Shown here: positions 61,423 to 62,669 of the stretch, piece after piece
Position numbering within the stretch: the stretch's first letter is position 1
How the letters are laid out: each line of letters opens with the position of its first letter
DNA from: JAEUMY01 sp031394355
GTDB taxonomy: Bacteria; Pseudomonadota; Gammaproteobacteria; Burkholderiales; Usitatibacteraceae
Reading direction: 5' to 3'
Assembly (NCBI GenBank): GCA_031394355.1
Contig: JANNSU010000002.1
Coordinates: 1 to 62,669 of the forward strand
DNA: 62,669 nt
Notes under the pieces: generated by a model
What the model was told of the DNA's origin: nothing
The model's database searches: none
Seen by the model: only the letters and a program-made list of their open reading frames with translations
Position numbers and translations under genes: made by a program

Positions 61423-62669
61423 TTACTTCTTGTCCTTCACCTCTTCGTACTCGGCATCCACCACGTTGCCGTCTTCCTTTTTCGCCGGTTGCGCGGAAGC
61501 GTCCGGGCTTGGACCGGCGCCACCACCGGCGGCACCTGCAGCCTGAGCCTTGGCGGCTTCCGCTGCATACATCTTCTCACCCAGCTTTTGCGCTGACTGT
61601 GTCAGCGCCTCGGTCTTGGCCGTGATGACGTCCTTGTCGGATCCCTTCAGGGCTTCCTCGGCATCCTTGATGTCTGCCTCGATCTTGGCCTTCTCGTCGG
61701 CGGTGAGTTGATCGCCATATTCGGCAAGCGACTTCTTCACCGTGTGCACGAGGGTGTCGGCCTGGTTGCGTGCAGTCACGAGTTCGAGGGTTTTCTTGTC
61801 CTCGTCGGCGTGGGCCTCGGCATCTTTCACCATGCGTTGGATCTCGTCCTCATTGAGGCCCGAGTTGGCCTTGATGGTGATCTTGTTTTCCTTGCTGGTG
61901 GCTTTGTCCTTCGCGCTGACATGCATGATGCCGTTGGCGTCGATGTCGAACGTGACTTCGATCTGCGGCATGCCACGCGGTGCCGTGGGAATGCCTTCCA
62001 GGTTGAACTGGCCCAGCGACTTGTTGCCTGCGGCGACCTCGCGCTCGCCCTGCATCACATGGATGGTTACGGCGGACTGGTTGTCATCGGCGGTAGAGAA
62101 CACCTGGGATGCCTTGGTCGGGATCGTGGTGTTCTTCTGAATCAACTTGGTCATGACTCCGCCAAGCGTCTCGATACCCAGCGACAGCGGCGTCACGTCC
62201 AGCAGTAGCACGTCCTTGCGGTCGCCTGACAGCACGGCACCCTGAATGGCGGCACCCACAGCCACGGCCTCATCCGGGTTCACGTCCTTGCGTGGTTCCT
62301 TGCCGAAGACCTCTTTCACCTTCTCCTGCACCTTGGGCATGCGGGTCATGCCACCCACGAGGATCACGTCATGGATATCGCTGACTGACACACCGGAGTC
62401 CTTGATCGCGGTCTTGCAGGGGGCGATGGTGCGCTCGATGAGGTCATCCACCAGCGCCTCGAACTTGGCGCGCGTGATCTTGAGTGCCAGGTGCTTGGGT
62501 CCGGTAGCATCTGCCGTGATGTACGGCAGGTTGATGTCGGTCTGTGCGCTGTTGGAGAGCTCGATCTTGGCCTTCTCGGCGGCTTCCTTCAGGCGCTGCA
62601 ATGCCAGCACATCCTTGGACAGATCGACACCCTGTTCCTTCTTGAACTCGGTGACGATGTAGTCCATGA
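61423..62669 (-). CDS. dnaK: Chaperone protein DnaK, C-terminal part
   Basis: The last 414 or so residues of DnaK; the gene continues past the right edge, and the methionine near 62667 is internal. KKEQGVDLSKDVLALQRLKEAAEKAKIELS, DVILVGGMTRMPKVQ, KEPRKDVNPDEAVAVGAA and LLLDVTPLSLGIETLGGV are classic. The substrate-binding domain and lid follow, ending EYEEVKDKK. No palindrome copy is present in this highly conserved gene. Confidence 0.98.
   Translation of the reverse strand, partial: MDYIVTEFKKEQGVDLSKDVLALQRLKEAAEKAKIELSNSAQTDINLPYITADATGPKHLALKITRAKFEALVDDLIERTIAPCKTAIKDSGVSVSDIHDVILVGGMTRMPKVQEKVKEVFGKEPRKDVNPDEAVAVGAAIQGAVLSGDRKDVLLLDVTPLSLGIETLGGVMTKLIQKNTTIPTKASQVFSTADDNQSAVTIHVMQGEREVAAGNKSLGQFNLEGIPTAPRGMPQIEVTFDIDANGIMHVSAKDKATSKENKITIKANSGLNEDEIQRMVKDAEAHADEDKKTLELVTARNQADTLVHTVKKSLAEYGDQLTADEKAKIEADIKDAEEALKGSDKDVITAKTEALTQSAQKLGEKMYAAEAAKAQAAGAAGGGAGPSPDASAQPAKKEDGNVVDAEYEEVKDKK

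Noticed and set aside
1..62669. CRISPR arrays, tRNA genes, prophage, complete insertion sequences, riboswitches.
   Set aside because: Looked for in the gaps and found none I could support; the only recombinase-like gene is the truncated domain at 6287-6766.

Overview
The window (about 62.7 kb, GC-rich, roughly 60 % by eye) looks like a chromosomal segment of a betaproteobacterium. The strongest evidence is gene order: leuC, an entericidin-type lipoprotein, leuD, leuB, asd, fimV, truA, trpF, trpB, trpA, accD, folC, a SPOR-domain gene, cvpA, purF and metZ run in one direction, an arrangement typical of Betaproteobacteria. A 5S rRNA end, a lexA-imuA-imuB-dnaE2 mutagenesis operon, lpxH and dnaK-dnaJ fit the same group. 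I cannot name a genus.

Layout. 1-130: 3' end of 5S rRNA and its terminator. 208-6819 (minus): an SOS operon consisting of an integrase-N-terminal-domain gene, lexA, imuA, imuB and dnaE2, behind a promoter overlapped by one near-ideal LexA box. 6889-8765 (plus): FrnE-like oxidoreductase, GNAT acetyltransferase, small PlsC-type acyltransferase. 8808-16246: panE, a secreted TonB-C-domain protein, a fused indolepyruvate:ferredoxin oxidoreductase, a fatty-acid desaturase and a membrane/SRPBCC protein. 16468-19701 (minus): ldcA and maeB. 19830-30437 (plus): an ArsR-type regulator with an operator over its start codon, an exported amidohydrolase, an LplT/Aas-like transporter-acyltransferase fusion, DUF2339, DUF3999 and a TPR-OGT-GT2 fusion, almost all touching or overlapping. 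30468-50079 (plus): aroC, an MFS gene, then the leucine, asd, fimV, tryptophan, accD, folC, purF and metZ series. 50201-53128: three methyltransferase genes. 53191-57038 (minus): lpxH, a periplasmic cyclophilin, an L,D-transpeptidase and a TPR protein. 57344-62669: cysS, a branched-chain-type substrate-binding protein, dnaJ and the 3' part of dnaK.

The main discovery candidate is not a gene. The palindrome GCGAATATTCGC, usually extended to TGCGAATATTCGCA, occurs 24 times exactly and at least three more times with one mismatch. Chance predicts well under one. Twenty exact copies lie inside genes, in all three possible reading frames (leaving the peptides ANIR, RIFA or EYS), and four lie between genes. 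This resembles the highly iterated palindrome HIP1 of cyanobacteria in behaviour, but with a different sequence and host group.

Two genes carry single-base frameshifts: asd near 36641 and a methyltransferase at an A5 run at 51460. asd is normally essential and the second lesion is in a homopolymer, so sequencing error is a real possibility for both.
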